DNA of 64,000 nt from CAIVAT01 sp037137455 (GCA_037137455.1 JBAXKG010000008.1:3749-67748), one strand, 5' to 3'; counted from the stretch's first letter, positions 1 to 9,863 are shown. Made by a program: numbers and translations. The notes: generated by a model not told the origin, from the letters alone.

Positions 1-1014
1 AAGGAATTCCTCGCCTGTTTGATGTGCGCGAAGGATGGAATAGCCAAGTCCATAAAAAATAGCGGAGTTGGCCAGAAGCAGAAGGATATCTTCAATTTCA
101 AACTTTTCTTTTTTGAGCAGTTTATAGGCAAGAAAGATCAGGTAAAATGTTGTGAAGAAAATGGAAATGAATGTCATAGCAATTCCAAAATGTTCATCTG
201 TTTGATACTTTGGAATATACCAGGTTAGCATAATCAGCCATGTGATTATAAATGATGAATAATAAAGCGGTTTCCAGTACTTCCTGAATGAAATTATAAG
301 TATGCCCACGTTTATTAATGCCATATAACTGAAAAGTATGACAATCTTTCCCGAATCATCTCCTAACAGGAATGGCACAGCGTAAGCGCCAACAAGGCCA
401 ATATGGGCAATCACCTGATTATTATAGGTTATAGCAGCCGCCACGGTAAACCACGTGAACAATGCCATCAATACAAAAGTCAGAGGCAAAGGAATAAGTC
501 CATAAAAATTATAGGCAGCAAAGGTTATAAAATACATTATAGCCATGGATCCACTCAGGAGGACGGCGCTGAAATTTTCAAATTGTTTTTTCAAGCGGAT
601 GGCGAATCCAAATAAGGCTAACCCAACCAGGTAACCCAGTATGATCCTGGTCCAGGGACTGATCAAATCATGGTCAATTGCATACTTCGCTCCAATTCCA
701 ACTCCAATGATTGTAAAGACAATACCGATTTTATTGATAAGATTTTCGCCAATGAATTTTTCAATATCAGATTTTATTTTCGGCTTTTTAATTTCAGTTG
801 AAGATGAAGTTGCATTTTTCTCCTGACGAGGTAACGAAGGCTCCGGGATGATATTTGCTTGCTGGTCGACAGAATTATCAGCAATATCTGATAATTTCAG
901 AAATTCAATTTCTTTCCGCAGATTATCTAATTCTCCTTGAAAAGATGCTTGTTTTTTCAAAAGAGTCTCCAACTTGTCGTGAAGCTGAATGATTTTTTTG
1001 GAATTTTCAGGCAT
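1..1014 (-). CDS. DUF2339 multi-spanning membrane protein (3' end beyond window)
   Basis: This is an open reading frame of 338 codons with no stop before the window edge, read from the ATG at 1014. The first 90 or so residues form a charged, probably coiled-coil region (KIIQLHDKLETLLKKQ) followed by a Ser/Pro-rich linker. After the motif IEKFIGENLINKIGIVF come regular hydrophobic helices, at least eight in the visible part. A soluble N-terminal coiled coil, the conserved 'GENLINKIG' entry and a long helix array are typical of DUF2339 predicted membrane proteins, which often exceed 700 residues. Its biochemical function is unknown. It lies 44 bases after the CbpM gene on the same strand and may be cotranscribed with it. 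The family call is from memory of the motif. Confidence 0.85.
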   Translation of the reverse strand, partial: MPENSKKIIQLHDKLETLLKKQASFQGELDNLRKEIEFLKLSDIADNSVDQQANIIPEPSLPRQEKNATSSSTEIKKPKIKSDIEKFIGENLINKIGIVFTIIGVGIGAKYAIDHDLISPWTRIILGYLVGLALFGFAIRLKKQFENFSAVLLSGSMAIMYFITFAAYNFYGLIPLPLTFVLMALFTWFTVAAAITYNNQVIAHIGLVGAYAVPFLLGDDSGKIVILFSYMALINVGILIISFRKYWKPLYYSSFIITWLIMLTWYIPKYQTDEHFGIAMTFISIFFTTFYLIFLAYKLLKKEKFEIEDILLLLANSAIFYGLGYSILRAHQTGEEFL

Positions 1015-1058
1015 GGGGTTGTTTTTAAAAACACGTTCAAATAATAATGCCGGGATGG

Positions 1059-1355
1059 TCACTCAGGCTCATACAATCTCAGCCTGTTTTTCATGTTTAT
1101 TAACTCGTTTTGCAATTGATCGACCCGCTGCAAGAGATGAGAGATCGCATCAATTCCTTCAAAATTGATATCGAGTTCATAATGCAGATGCATTATTCGT
1201 TCCAGATCGGTTATCTGTTCCGGGTAAATATACCGTATTTCTTCAACTTCGGTTAATTGTAACAGCCCAAATTCATGCAATGTGTCAATAAACGAGAACT
1301 CGATGTTATAATGCCTGCAAAACTGGTCAACAGGAATTAAATTTTCAGTTTTCAT
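1059..1355 (-). CDS. cbpM: Chaperone modulator CbpM-like (MerR-like fold)
   Basis: This 98-residue protein is the usual size for CbpM, the small helical protein that binds the J-domain of CbpA and inhibits its co-chaperone and DNA-binding activity. The sequence shows the expected pattern: an N-terminal 'PVDQFCRHYNIE' helix, a central LHYELDINFEGIDAI helix that resembles MerR effector helices, and a C-terminal coiled coil (HLLQRVDQLQNELINMKNRL). Its start codon lies inside the 3' end of the CbpA-like gene (11-base overlap), so translation of the two is probably coupled. The adjacency with cbpA is the strongest functional argument, because the sequence alone could be another MerR-like modulator. 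Confidence 0.85.
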   Translation of the reverse strand: MKTENLIPVDQFCRHYNIEFSFIDTLHEFGLLQLTEVEEIRYIYPEQITDLERIMHLHYELDINFEGIDAISHLLQRVDQLQNELINMKNRLRLYEPE

Positions 1356-2250
1356 GTTTATGAATTTTGTACAATTCTCTTAATAACTCCTTTTCTTTCG
1401 TTGTTAGGTTTACGGGGTTTATAATCTGGTAAGTAAGATACAAATCGCCGAATTGCCCATCCTTTTTATAAACCGGGAACCCTTTTCCCCTGAGCTTGAC
1501 CTTTGTTCCATTTTGTGTTTCAGGCTTAACCTGCAGTTTAACCAACCCATCGAATGTGTCAACCGTTATCTCACCACCCAGCAATGCTGTAAAAAGGTCT
1601 ATTTCAACATTTGAATACAGGTTATGACCTTCGCGTTTGAATTTTGTGTGGTTTGCAATAGAGAAGGTAATAAAAAGATCTCCGTTGGGCCCGCCGTTCA
1701 TACCCTGGCTGCCATGACCATGAATTTTAATGGTTTGCCCGTTTTCAACCCCGGCAGGAATAGTGAGGCGAATATTTTTCCCATTGACCGTCAGGGTGCG
1801 TTTATGTGTTTTATATACATCCTCCAGATTGAGCTGAAGTTCGGCATGAAAATCCTGGCCCCTGAAATTTGGCTGGCTGCTGCCCCGGCCTCTCGGAGCG
1901 CCTCCAAACATTGATTCGAAAAAATCCGAAAAATCGCTTGCCTGAAAATGTTCTGCCTGCGACTGCCTGCCCTTTGAACTTCGGTACTGTGCCTGCTGCT
2001 CGCCAGCCTTTTCAAATTCATCGGCATGCTTCCAGTCCTTGCCGTATTTGTCGTATTTCTTTCGCTTTTCAGGATCGCTCAATACCTCATTGGCTTCGTT
2101 TATTTGCTGGAATTTCGATTTGGCCGTTTTATCATTTGGGTTCAGGTCGGGATGATATTTTCGGGCCAACCTTCGATATGCCTTTTTGATATCGGCAATA
2201 CCAGCGCCTTTATTCACCTCCAGAATTTTATAGTAATCGATGTATTCCAT
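1345..2250 (-). CDS. cbpA: CbpA-like DnaJ-family co-chaperone (type II J-protein)
   Basis: The protein is a J-domain co-chaperone of about 301 residues that should stimulate the ATPase of DnaK and hand it unfolded clients. Residues 1-70 form the J-domain with the diagnostic HPD tripeptide (ARKYHPDLNP). A Gly/Phe-rich linker follows (SMFGGAPRGRGSS). The two C-terminal beta domains carry the motifs IPAGVENGQTIKIHG and GEITVDTFDG. No CxxCxGxG zinc finger is present, which separates CbpA-type proteins from DnaJ proper. I chose the ATG at 2250 (MEYIDYYKIL) instead of the upstream codon at 2298, because homologues begin at this point and AAGAAAAGAG lies just upstream. It overlaps the modulator gene cbpM downstream. 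Confidence 0.93.
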   Translation of the reverse strand: MEYIDYYKILEVNKGAGIADIKKAYRRLARKYHPDLNPNDKTAKSKFQQINEANEVLSDPEKRKKYDKYGKDWKHADEFEKAGEQQAQYRSSKGRQSQAEHFQASDFSDFFESMFGGAPRGRGSSQPNFRGQDFHAELQLNLEDVYKTHKRTLTVNGKNIRLTIPAGVENGQTIKIHGHGSQGMNGGPNGDLFITFSIANHTKFKREGHNLYSNVEIDLFTALLGGEITVDTFDGLVKLQVKPETQNGTKVKLRGKGFPVYKKDGQFGDLYLTYQIINPVNLTTKEKELLRELYKIHKHEN

Positions 2251-2458
2251 CTCTTTTCTTAAATAGAATTTGGTTTTATAAGCATTTGTCCAGGTCAATC
2301 CCCAGGCTAAATTACAAAGAATCCTATTGGATAACGCTCAGAATGATCTTTTCTGTATTTTTGATCACCAAAACGAAAATTACAAATCAAAATCATATTT
2401 TCAATTTGACCTCTTTCGCGATTTTCAATATCCTGGATTCTAAAGCAAAGTACTAAAT

Positions 2459-5400
2459 ATGGATCTGAATTCACCTGAGAATAAATTTGATTCCCTGAAA
2501 CCATATTTTGAAGGAGAAATCTTTACAGATCAATCAAGTCGTATATTATATTCAACAGATGCTTCGGCATATCGTGAAATCCCAGTGGGAGTAGCGCTTC
2601 CGAGACATGCAGCTGATATTAAAACACTCATCCGATTTGCCACGGACGAAAAGATCCCTCTGATCCCCAGAACAGCGGGGACCTCATTAGCGGGCCAGGT
2701 AGTCGGGCGTGGCCTCGTGGTTGATGTATCGCGCCACATGACGCGGATCATCGAGATCAATGCCGCCGAACATTGGGTGAGAGTAGAACCAGGCGTTATC
2801 CTTGACGAACTGAACAAAGTAGTTGAAAATCATGGGCTTTTTTTTGGTCCCGAAACCAGTACTTCAAGTCGCTGCATGATGGGAGGCATGGTTGGCAATA
2901 ACTCTTGCGGCGCCCATTCCATTCTTTATGGCAGTACACGCGATCATGTGATTTCGGTCAAAGGATTTCTCAGTGATGGTTCTGATGTTGAATTTTATGA
3001 AGTTACTAATGATGAATTCAGGGATAAATGCACCGGCGATACTCTTGAAAACAAAATCTACCGGCAAATCAATGAAATTCTTTCCAACCCTGAGAATCAG
3101 GAAAACATTCGCAATGAATTCCCCGATCCGGCCATTCACCGGCGAAATACTGGTTATGCGCTGGATCTGCTTCTGGAGAGTGAGCCGTTTCAACGTGGCA
3201 CGTCCCATTTCAACTTCAGCAAACTCATCGCCGGCAGCGAGGGCACGCTGATGTTCATGACCGAAATAAAGTTGAACCTCGTGCCTTTACCGCCAAAGGA
3301 GAAAGCCTTGATTTGTGTTCACTGCCATTCCATTGAAGAATCGTTGAAAGCCAACCTGGTGGCCCTTAAATATGAGCCGGGGTCGGTTGAATTAATGGAT
3401 AAGGCTATAATGGATTGTACCAAACAAAATATAACCCAGAGGCAGAATCGTTTTTTCATCGAAGGCGACCCGGGAGCGATCCTGATAATTGAATTTGCAC
3501 GTGACTCTAAGGAAGAGATCATGGATATCTACCGGAGTATTGAAGCAGAGATGCGTTCAGCCGGGCTGGGATACCATTACCCGATAGTTTTTCCACCTGA
3601 TGTAAAAAAGGTATGGGAGCTGCGTAAGGCAGGGCTGGGAGTGCTTTCAAACTATCCCGGCGACCGGAAACCGGTTCCGGTTACTGAAGATACTGCAGTA
3701 AGTCCGGCATTACTGCCTGAATATATCGGGGAATTCAACAAGATGCTTGCCCGGCTTGGGCTCGACTGCGTTTATCATGCCCACGTTGGCTCAGGCGAGT
3801 TACATTTGCGTCCGGTGTTGAACCTTAAAGACCCTGCGGATGTTGAGATTTTTCACACTGTTGCGCTTGAAACGGCTAAACTTGTCAAGAAATTCAACGG
3901 GTCACTGTCGGGCGAACATGGCGATGGGCGGCTTCGCGGCGAATTCATCCCGCTGATGCTGGGTGAAAAGAATTATAATCTTTTTAAGTCGATCAAAGAG
4001 CTTTGGGACCCCAACCACATTTTCAATCCCAATAAAATTGTCGATACTCCGAAGATGAATACCAGCCTGCGATTCGAGCCCGGAAAACCAGTGCGCGACA
4101 TTCCGACTCTGTTTGATTTTTCGGGTAGCAATGGCATACTCAGGGCTGCCGAGCAATGCAATGGTTCGGGCGACTGCCGCAATACTGTCATTACCGGCCG
4201 CTACATGTGCCCTTCATATATGGCCGTAAAGGATGAAAACACCACTACGCGCGCACGGGCCAATATTCTGAGAGAATTCCTTACCAATTCTCCAAAGTCG
4301 AATCCGTTTGATCACAAAGAGATATACGAGGTAATGGATCTGTGCTTATCGTGCAAGGCATGCAAGTCGGAATGCCCGTCGAACGTGGATATGTCAAAAT
4401 TGAAGGCTGAATTCCTGCAGCGCTGGTACGATGCAAACCCGATCCCGCTGCGATCGCTACTAATAGCAAATATAACGACGATCAACAAACTGGGAAGCAA
4501 ATCCCCTGCCCTCTTCAATTTCTTCCAGGAAAATAAGTTCATTTCGGGAATTTTGAAAAAATTCCTTGGATTTTCATCTGAACGCAAAATTCCCCTGCTG
4601 TATTCCATTACGCTTCGCGCATGGGCTTCAAAGAATTTTTCTGATGGCAGAAGTAATTCGATCGGGACCGAAACCAGATCGAAGGGACCTATCGTCTATT
4701 TGTTTGCCGATGAATTCACCAATTTCAATGATGTTGAGATCGGCATCAAAGCGATAAAACTGCTGAATGCATTCGGTTATCGTGTCGTCATCCCCGATCA
4801 TGATGAAAGCGGGCGTACATATATTTCGAAAGGACTGATCAGGAAAGCCAAAAAACTGGCCAACAAAAATGTGCGGAATCTAAAAGATCTGATCACCGAT
4901 GAAACCCCATTGATTGGCATTGAACCATCAGCCATTTTCACATTCCGCGATGAGTATCCCGAATTGGTGGATGCAACACTTAAGGAAGATGCATTAAAAT
5001 TGGCGAAAAATGCCGTGATGTTTGATGAGTTCATTATAGGGCTGCAGGAATCAGGGATGTTGAAGCTTCGTTCGGTTATTCCCGACCCGGAACCATTGAT
5101 TGAGGAGCAGAAACCGGAAATACTGAACTTAGCGGCTCTGTTTACAAAAGAGCCTGCCAAAATCCTGCTGCATGGCCATTGTCACCAGAAGGCGCTGGCA
5201 TCGGTTGAATCAACGAAAAAGATGCTTTCGATACCGGTTAATTTCGAGGTGGAAGAGGTCAAATCAGGTTGCTGCGGTATGGCAGGCTCGTTTGGTTATG
5301 AGAAGGAACACTATGATGTATCGATGAAGGTGGGTGAACTTGTTTTATTTCCTGAAGTCAGAAAAGCTGCCCTGAAAGTGATAATATCTGCTCCGGGAAC

Positions 5401-5482
5401 ATCATGCCGCCAACAGATCAATGACGGAACAGGCCGGAAGGCATACCATCCGATAGAGGTATTATTTGATGCTTTACTATAG
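2459..5482 (+). CDS. FAD-linked oxidase / Fe-S dehydrogenase, YdiJ-like (D-2-hydroxyacid type)
   Basis: This 1007-residue protein joins a GlcD-type flavin dehydrogenase to an electron-transfer module, the architecture of E. coli YdiJ and related D-2-hydroxyglutarate or D-lactate dehydrogenases. Residues of about 35-270 are the FAD-binding PCMH fold (PRTAGTSLAGQVVG, GNNSCGAHSILYGSTRDHV). Residues of about 280-560 are the FAD-oxidase C-terminal domain (SGEHGDGRLRGEF). A ferredoxin-like segment follows near residue 630 (CLSCKACKSECP). The end carries CCG-type cysteine motifs (GHCHQKAL near 905, SGCCGMAG near 937). It probably oxidises a D-2-hydroxyacid in the cytoplasm and passes electrons to a quinone or ferredoxin partner. 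The exact substrate cannot be read from the sequence. It converges on the M3 peptidase gene, leaving a 5-base gap. Confidence 0.92.
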   Translation: MDLNSPENKFDSLKPYFEGEIFTDQSSRILYSTDASAYREIPVGVALPRHAADIKTLIRFATDEKIPLIPRTAGTSLAGQVVGRGLVVDVSRHMTRIIEINAAEHWVRVEPGVILDELNKVVENHGLFFGPETSTSSRCMMGGMVGNNSCGAHSILYGSTRDHVISVKGFLSDGSDVEFYEVTNDEFRDKCTGDTLENKIYRQINEILSNPENQENIRNEFPDPAIHRRNTGYALDLLLESEPFQRGTSHFNFSKLIAGSEGTLMFMTEIKLNLVPLPPKEKALICVHCHSIEESLKANLVALKYEPGSVELMDKAIMDCTKQNITQRQNRFFIEGDPGAILIIEFARDSKEEIMDIYRSIEAEMRSAGLGYHYPIVFPPDVKKVWELRKAGLGVLSNYPGDRKPVPVTEDTAVSPALLPEYIGEFNKMLARLGLDCVYHAHVGSGELHLRPVLNLKDPADVEIFHTVALETAKLVKKFNGSLSGEHGDGRLRGEFIPLMLGEKNYNLFKSIKELWDPNHIFNPNKIVDTPKMNTSLRFEPGKPVRDIPTLFDFSGSNGILRAAEQCNGSGDCRNTVITGRYMCPSYMAVKDENTTTRARANILREFLTNSPKSNPFDHKEIYEVMDLCLSCKACKSECPSNVDMSKLKAEFLQRWYDANPIPLRSLLIANITTINKLGSKSPALFNFFQENKFISGILKKFLGFSSERKIPLLYSITLRAWASKNFSDGRSNSIGTETRSKGPIVYLFADEFTNFNDVEIGIKAIKLLNAFGYRVVIPDHDESGRTYISKGLIRKAKKLANKNVRNLKDLITDETPLIGIEPSAIFTFRDEYPELVDATLKEDALKLAKNAVMFDEFIIGLQESGMLKLRSVIPDPEPLIEEQKPEILNLAALFTKEPAKILLHGHCHQKALASVESTKKMLSIPVNFEVEEVKSGCCGMAGSFGYEKEHYDVSMKVGELVLFPEVRKAALKVIISAPGTSCRQQINDGTGRKAYHPIEVLFDALL

Positions 5483-5487
5483 CCCGG

Positions 5488-7584
5488 TTATTTCAATCCC
5501 CGGTTTTCGAGCAATGCATCAATCGTTGGTTCATGTCCCCTGAAATCAACATACATTTCCATTGCCTCTTTTGAACCTCCTTTTTCGAGAATACATGTTC
5601 TGAATTTTGAGGCGGTTGTTTTATCAAAAATATCCCCAGATTTTTTGAAGGCCTGAAAGGCATCGGCATCAAGCACTTCGGCCCAGATATAACTGTAGTA
5701 TCCTGCCGTGTAACCGCCAGTCATGATATGCTGAAAATAAGTTGACCGGTATCGGGGAGGAATTTGCGGAATCAGGCCTATACGGTTCATAGATGACGAC
5801 TCAAACTTAAGTACATCAAGGTTGGTCAAATCCTTCATTGTATGGTAATCCATATCAAGAAAACATGCAGCAACGTACTCAGTAGTTTTAAATCCCTGGC
5901 CATATTTCCCGCTCTTCACAATTTTATCAACAAGGTTTTGTGGAATTACATTTCCGGTAATATAATGTTTTGCATATACTTTCAACACTTCGGGTTCAAA
6001 AGTCCAATGTTCCATGATCTGTGATGGCAACTCCACGAAATCACGCGGCACACCTGAAATACCCTGATATTTCACATTTTTCAGCAATCCATTCAAAGCG
6101 TGGCCAAACTCATGAAAAAATGTTTCAGCCTCATCAGGGGTAAGCAAGGCAGGCTTGTCGGCAGTTGGACTTGAGAAATTGCACACAATGGTCATTACCG
6201 GGGCAACTCGCTTTCCATCCTTATAAGTTTGAGAACGGTAACTTCCGCACCACGCCCCGCCGCGCTTGCTGGCACGCGGGTGAAAATCGAGGTAGAGTAC
6301 GCCCAGATGTTTCCCATCAGCCTCTTTACACTCATAAAGCTTCACATCGGGATAATATTTTGGAGCATCCTTCACTTCGGTGAATGTTATCCCATAAAGT
6401 TTATTGGTAACGTAAAAAATCCCGTCACGAACATTCTCAAGTTTGAAATATGGCTTTAATGTCTCTTCATCCAGGTCGAATCGCTGCTTCATCACCTTTT
6501 CATTGTAATAGCGCCAGTCCCAACCTTCAAGCTGAAATGTGGCTCCATCATTAATGATAACTTTTTGCATGTCATCCGCCTCTTCTCTGGCTTTCGCCAG
6601 GGCCGGGGTCCACACCTGTTCTAAAAGTTTGTAAACATTCTCCGGTTTTTTGGCCATCCGGTTATCCAGGGCAAAATCGGCCCAAGTCGCAAATCCCATC
6701 AATTTTGCCTTTTCAAGGCGCAAGGGTATCAGCTTCTCAATAATCGTTTTGTTGTCCTTGTCGTTATTGTTATTACCACGGTTGGTGTATGCACTGAATA
6801 TCTGTTCACGTAATGTACGGTTATCTGAAAACTGGAGAAAAGGCATTACGCTGGGATTCTGCAAGGTAATCACCAATTTTCCTTTGGTTGCGGGATCAGA
6901 ATTCCCTGCTTCGGTGGCGGCGGCAATAGCTCCCTGAGGCAAGCCTGACATCTCCTGAGGCTTATCAATGACCAGTTTGTAGGCATTTGTTTCGGCCAGC
7001 AGGTTTTGTCCAAAAGTAAGTTGAAGCATGCTGATCTGTTTATTCAATTCGCGCAGTTTTTCCTGTTGAGCAGGTTCGAGGTTGGCGCCACCCCTTACAA
7101 ATCCCTTGAAAGTCTCTGTCAAAAGCCTCTTTTGATCCGGGTCAAGTTTAAGATTATCCTTTTGTTCATATATCGCCTTGATCTTTTTGAACAACCCGGG
7201 ATTAAGATTAATATCATCGGAATGTTTTGTCATAAGCGGCGACAACTGCCTTGCAATTTCCTGCATCTCCTTGTTGGTATTAGCTCCATTAATTCCATAA
7301 AATACAGAGCTTACCCTATCCAGCAATTCACCGCTTTTGTCCAGAACAACCAGCGTATTTTCAAATGTCGGGGCATCCTGGCGGGCAACAATGGCATCAA
7401 TTTCGGCCTGGTGTTGTTTCATTCCCTCCAGGAACGCCGGCATATAATGTTCATTTTTAATATTTTCGAAAGGTGGAACCTGAAAAGGCGTTTTCCACTC
7501 TTCAAAAAACGGATTGGTCCCCTGCCCGATCAATGATCCGATAAACAATCCCATGGATGCTAAAGTAATAAGAGTCCGTTTCAT
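5488..7584 (-). CDS. dcp: Exported M3-family metallopeptidase (dipeptidyl carboxypeptidase / oligopeptidase A type)
   Basis: This is a 698-residue zinc peptidase of family M3. The catalytic HExxH motif appears as FFHEFGHALNG near residue 490, with the third ligand region downstream. Family landmarks such as the N-terminal 'NPFFEEWKTPFQVPPF' opening and the closing DALLENRG are also present. Residues 1-20 (MKRTLITLASMGLFIGSLIG) look like a Sec signal peptide without a lipobox, so the enzyme should be periplasmic and trim dipeptides or cleave oligopeptides there. The start codon overlaps the stop of rpsA (TAATG), so the two genes are translationally coupled. Dcp is the likelier name because of the signal peptide and length, but OpdA-type specificity cannot be excluded. 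Confidence 0.92.
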   Translation of the reverse strand: MKRTLITLASMGLFIGSLIGQGTNPFFEEWKTPFQVPPFENIKNEHYMPAFLEGMKQHQAEIDAIVARQDAPTFENTLVVLDKSGELLDRVSSVFYGINGANTNKEMQEIARQLSPLMTKHSDDINLNPGLFKKIKAIYEQKDNLKLDPDQKRLLTETFKGFVRGGANLEPAQQEKLRELNKQISMLQLTFGQNLLAETNAYKLVIDKPQEMSGLPQGAIAAATEAGNSDPATKGKLVITLQNPSVMPFLQFSDNRTLREQIFSAYTNRGNNNNDKDNKTIIEKLIPLRLEKAKLMGFATWADFALDNRMAKKPENVYKLLEQVWTPALAKAREEADDMQKVIINDGATFQLEGWDWRYYNEKVMKQRFDLDEETLKPYFKLENVRDGIFYVTNKLYGITFTEVKDAPKYYPDVKLYECKEADGKHLGVLYLDFHPRASKRGGAWCGSYRSQTYKDGKRVAPVMTIVCNFSSPTADKPALLTPDEAETFFHEFGHALNGLLKNVKYQGISGVPRDFVELPSQIMEHWTFEPEVLKVYAKHYITGNVIPQNLVDKIVKSGKYGQGFKTTEYVAACFLDMDYHTMKDLTNLDVLKFESSSMNRIGLIPQIPPRYRSTYFQHIMTGGYTAGYYSYIWAEVLDADAFQAFKKSGDIFDKTTASKFRTCILEKGGSKEAMEMYVDFRGHEPTIDALLENRGLK

Positions 7585-9695
7585 TATTCTGACTTAGATT
7601 CTTCTTTAGCCGCGTCAGCATTGAGATTCAACTCTTCCTTAACCGGTTTGGTATCGCGGGCCAGATTTTCGGCCTTTACCATATCAGCCTTCAGGTTGGC
7701 CAGAGCTCCAATATCGCCAAGGGTTGTCTTCTCCAGGTTGTCCTTGAGTTTCTTGACAGCCTTTTTAGTATCACTCTCTTTTTTCTGACCAGTTTTGGCT
7801 TCTTTATTCTTTTCAGCGTAAGCCACATCCTGGTATATTTTGCTATGCGAGAGGATTATCTTTTTATTCTCCTTTGAGAATTCGATAACCTTGAAGTCCA
7901 ACTCTTCTTCTTCCTTCGACTGGGTGTTATCTTCCTTGCCAAGGTGACGTAACGGGGCGAACCCCTCAACGCCATACGGAAGCGCAACGATGGCGCCCTT
8001 TTCACTTAAGCTGACGATAGTCCCGACATGCACCGATCCTACTGAAAATACATTCTCGAACACATCCCAGGGATTTTCCTCGAGCTGCTTGTGCCCCAGG
8101 CTAAGGCGACGGTTATCAACATCCACATCAAGAACCATAACCTCAATCTTTTCACCTATCTTGGTAAATTCAGCAGGATGCTTGATTTTTTTTGACCAAC
8201 TCAGGTCGGATATATGAATAAGTCCATCAACACCCTCTTCAAGTTCCACGAATATACCGAAATTTGTAAAATTGCGAACGGTGGCATTATGTTTCGACTT
8301 CAGTGGGTACTTCTCCTTGATATTGGCCCAGGGATCAGGAATCAGTTGCTTGATACCCATCGACATTTTGCGCTCTTCGCGATCGAGGGTAAGAATAACA
8401 GCCTCCACCTCCTGTCCGACTTTTAAAAAGTCATGGGCAGTACGAAGGTGCTGTGACCACGACATTTCTGAAACGTGTATCAGTCCTTCAACGCCGGTTG
8501 TAATCTCAACAAATGCACCATAATCAGCGATTACAACAACTTTACCCTTTACTTTATCGCCAATTTTCAGTTCCTGGTTCAATGAATCCCATGGATGAGG
8601 TGTAAGCTGCTTCAGACCAAGAGCAATGCGCTTCTTGTTTTCATCGAAATCGAGAATAACCACTTTGATTTTCTGATCAAGCTTTACAATCTCTTCGGGA
8701 TGGTTAATACGGCCCCAGCTGAGGTCGGTAATGTGGATAAGTCCGTCAACACCGCCAAGGTCTACAAATACGCCATAGCTCGTAATATTTTTTACTGTGC
8801 CTTCGAGGATCTGTCCTTTTTCAAGACGTTTGATGATCTCAGCTTTCTGGGCTTCAAGTTCGTCTTCGATCAGGGCCTTGTGCGAAACAACCACGTTTTT
8901 ATATTCGTGATTGATCTTCACAACCTTGAATTCCATAACTTTATCAACATAAATATCATAATCGCGAATAGGTTTCACATCGATTTGTGAACCTGGGAGG
9001 AAGGCCTCGATACCGAAAATATCAACGATCAGACCGCCTTTGGTACGCGATTTCACATAACCTTTAATGATTTCCTGTTTTTCGTATGCATCGTTAATGC
9101 GTTCCCACGATTTAAGGATTCGGGCTTTTTTGTGTGACAAAAGTAACTGCCCACTAGTATCTTCCTGATTTTCAATATATACTTCAACTTTATCACCAAT
9201 CTTCAATTCAGGATTATAGCGAAATTCGTTCATCTGAATAACTCCATCGCTCTTAAAACCGATGTTCACAATAACTTCACGGTTGGTCATGGTGACCACA
9301 GTGCCTTCGATCACTTCATGGTCCTGGATTGCACGTAGTGTTTGATCATAGGTTTCTTCCAGTTTCCTGCGTTCGGAATCAGAATAAATTTCATGTTTTT
9401 TTCCAATAGCATCCCAATCAAAATCGGCTAATGAAACAGGCGCTACATGCGCTTTTCTGCTCTTTTTTACAGGCGCTTCGGCAACAGGTATCACAACCGG
9501 TTCTGCAGCAGTTTCACTTATGGGCTCGACCAAAATTTCTGCAACGGGTTCAATAACGATCTCTTCAACAGGTTCTGCAATTTTTTCTTCTACAACTTCG
9601 TCCACGGAATGGACTTCAGTTTCTGCATTTACAATTTGTTCAACAATGGGTTCAGTATTCTGCTCCATGTCCTCAATAGTTTCTTCAGGAGTCAT
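7584..9695 (-). CDS. rpsA: 30S ribosomal protein S1 with long acidic N-terminal extension
   Basis: The 703-residue product contains six S1 RNA-binding repeats, starting roughly at residues 122, 205, 290, 378, 463 and 550. Characteristic segments are SYGVFVDLGGVDGLIHITDL, DYGAFVEITTGVEGLIHVSE and NFGIFVELEEGVDGLIHISD. S1 recruits mRNA to the 30S subunit, which matters in Bacteroidota because Shine-Dalgarno sequences are rarely used. Residues of about 10-80 form a low-complexity extension rich in Glu, Val and Pro with repeated EPV/VEP units, then a basic KKSRK patch, making the protein longer than the roughly 560 residues of E. coli S1. The C-terminal 90 residues are Lys/Glu-rich. A good promoter lies 110 bases upstream and a small hairpin sits in the leader. 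The dcp gene follows with overlapping stop and start codons. Confidence 0.95.
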   Translation of the reverse strand: MTPEETIEDMEQNTEPIVEQIVNAETEVHSVDEVVEEKIAEPVEEIVIEPVAEILVEPISETAAEPVVIPVAEAPVKKSRKAHVAPVSLADFDWDAIGKKHEIYSDSERRKLEETYDQTLRAIQDHEVIEGTVVTMTNREVIVNIGFKSDGVIQMNEFRYNPELKIGDKVEVYIENQEDTSGQLLLSHKKARILKSWERINDAYEKQEIIKGYVKSRTKGGLIVDIFGIEAFLPGSQIDVKPIRDYDIYVDKVMEFKVVKINHEYKNVVVSHKALIEDELEAQKAEIIKRLEKGQILEGTVKNITSYGVFVDLGGVDGLIHITDLSWGRINHPEEIVKLDQKIKVVILDFDENKKRIALGLKQLTPHPWDSLNQELKIGDKVKGKVVVIADYGAFVEITTGVEGLIHVSEMSWSQHLRTAHDFLKVGQEVEAVILTLDREERKMSMGIKQLIPDPWANIKEKYPLKSKHNATVRNFTNFGIFVELEEGVDGLIHISDLSWSKKIKHPAEFTKIGEKIEVMVLDVDVDNRRLSLGHKQLEENPWDVFENVFSVGSVHVGTIVSLSEKGAIVALPYGVEGFAPLRHLGKEDNTQSKEEEELDFKVIEFSKENKKIILSHSKIYQDVAYAEKNKEAKTGQKKESDTKKAVKKLKDNLEKTTLGDIGALANLKADMVKAENLARDTKPVKEELNLNADAAKEESKSE

Positions 9696-9709
9696 TCATT
9701 TTTGCTTTG

Positions 9710-9727
9710 TGGCAGCGCGATTGCGCC
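9710..9727 (-). promoter_or_regulatory. Small hairpin in the rpsA leader
   Basis: The 18 bases can fold into a six-pair stem with one bulged base around a hexamer loop (TGGC-A-GC ... GCGCCA on the plus strand). It ends about 15 bases before the rpsA ATG. S1 synthesis is autoregulated in other bacteria through its own leader, so a control role is plausible here, but that is inference from position alone. Confidence 0.3.
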
Positions 9728-9807
9728 AACCGGGTTAGACATTTTGTTAATTGACGGGGAATTACATAAAGAACGCTTTTCATCTCCACCCCTTGGAAAA
9801 TGGAGTG

Positions 9808-9838
9808 CAAAAGTAGAAAGAAAATTTGTAATATACAA
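9808..9838 (-). promoter_or_regulatory. Bacteroidota-type promoter for rpsA
   Basis: Read on the minus strand, TTG (9838-9836) is followed after 20 bases by TACTTTTG (9815-9808), a full match to the TTTG / TAnnTTTG promoter of the Bacteroidota primary sigma factor. Transcription should begin near 9801, giving a leader of about 105 bases. Confidence 0.75.
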
Positions 9839-9863
9839 GAGTAGAAAGATTTGCAATTTACGA

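Noticed and set aside
2299..2458. TATTTTTG at 2356-2363 as promoter of the YdiJ-like gene
   Set aside because: The nearest upstream TTG is 26 bases away and the leader would be long, so the match is too weak to list.
7006..7536. 176-codon open frame on the plus strand
   Set aside because: It lies wholly opposite the M3 peptidase gene, has no promoter or recognisable domain, and shows the composition of a shadow frame.
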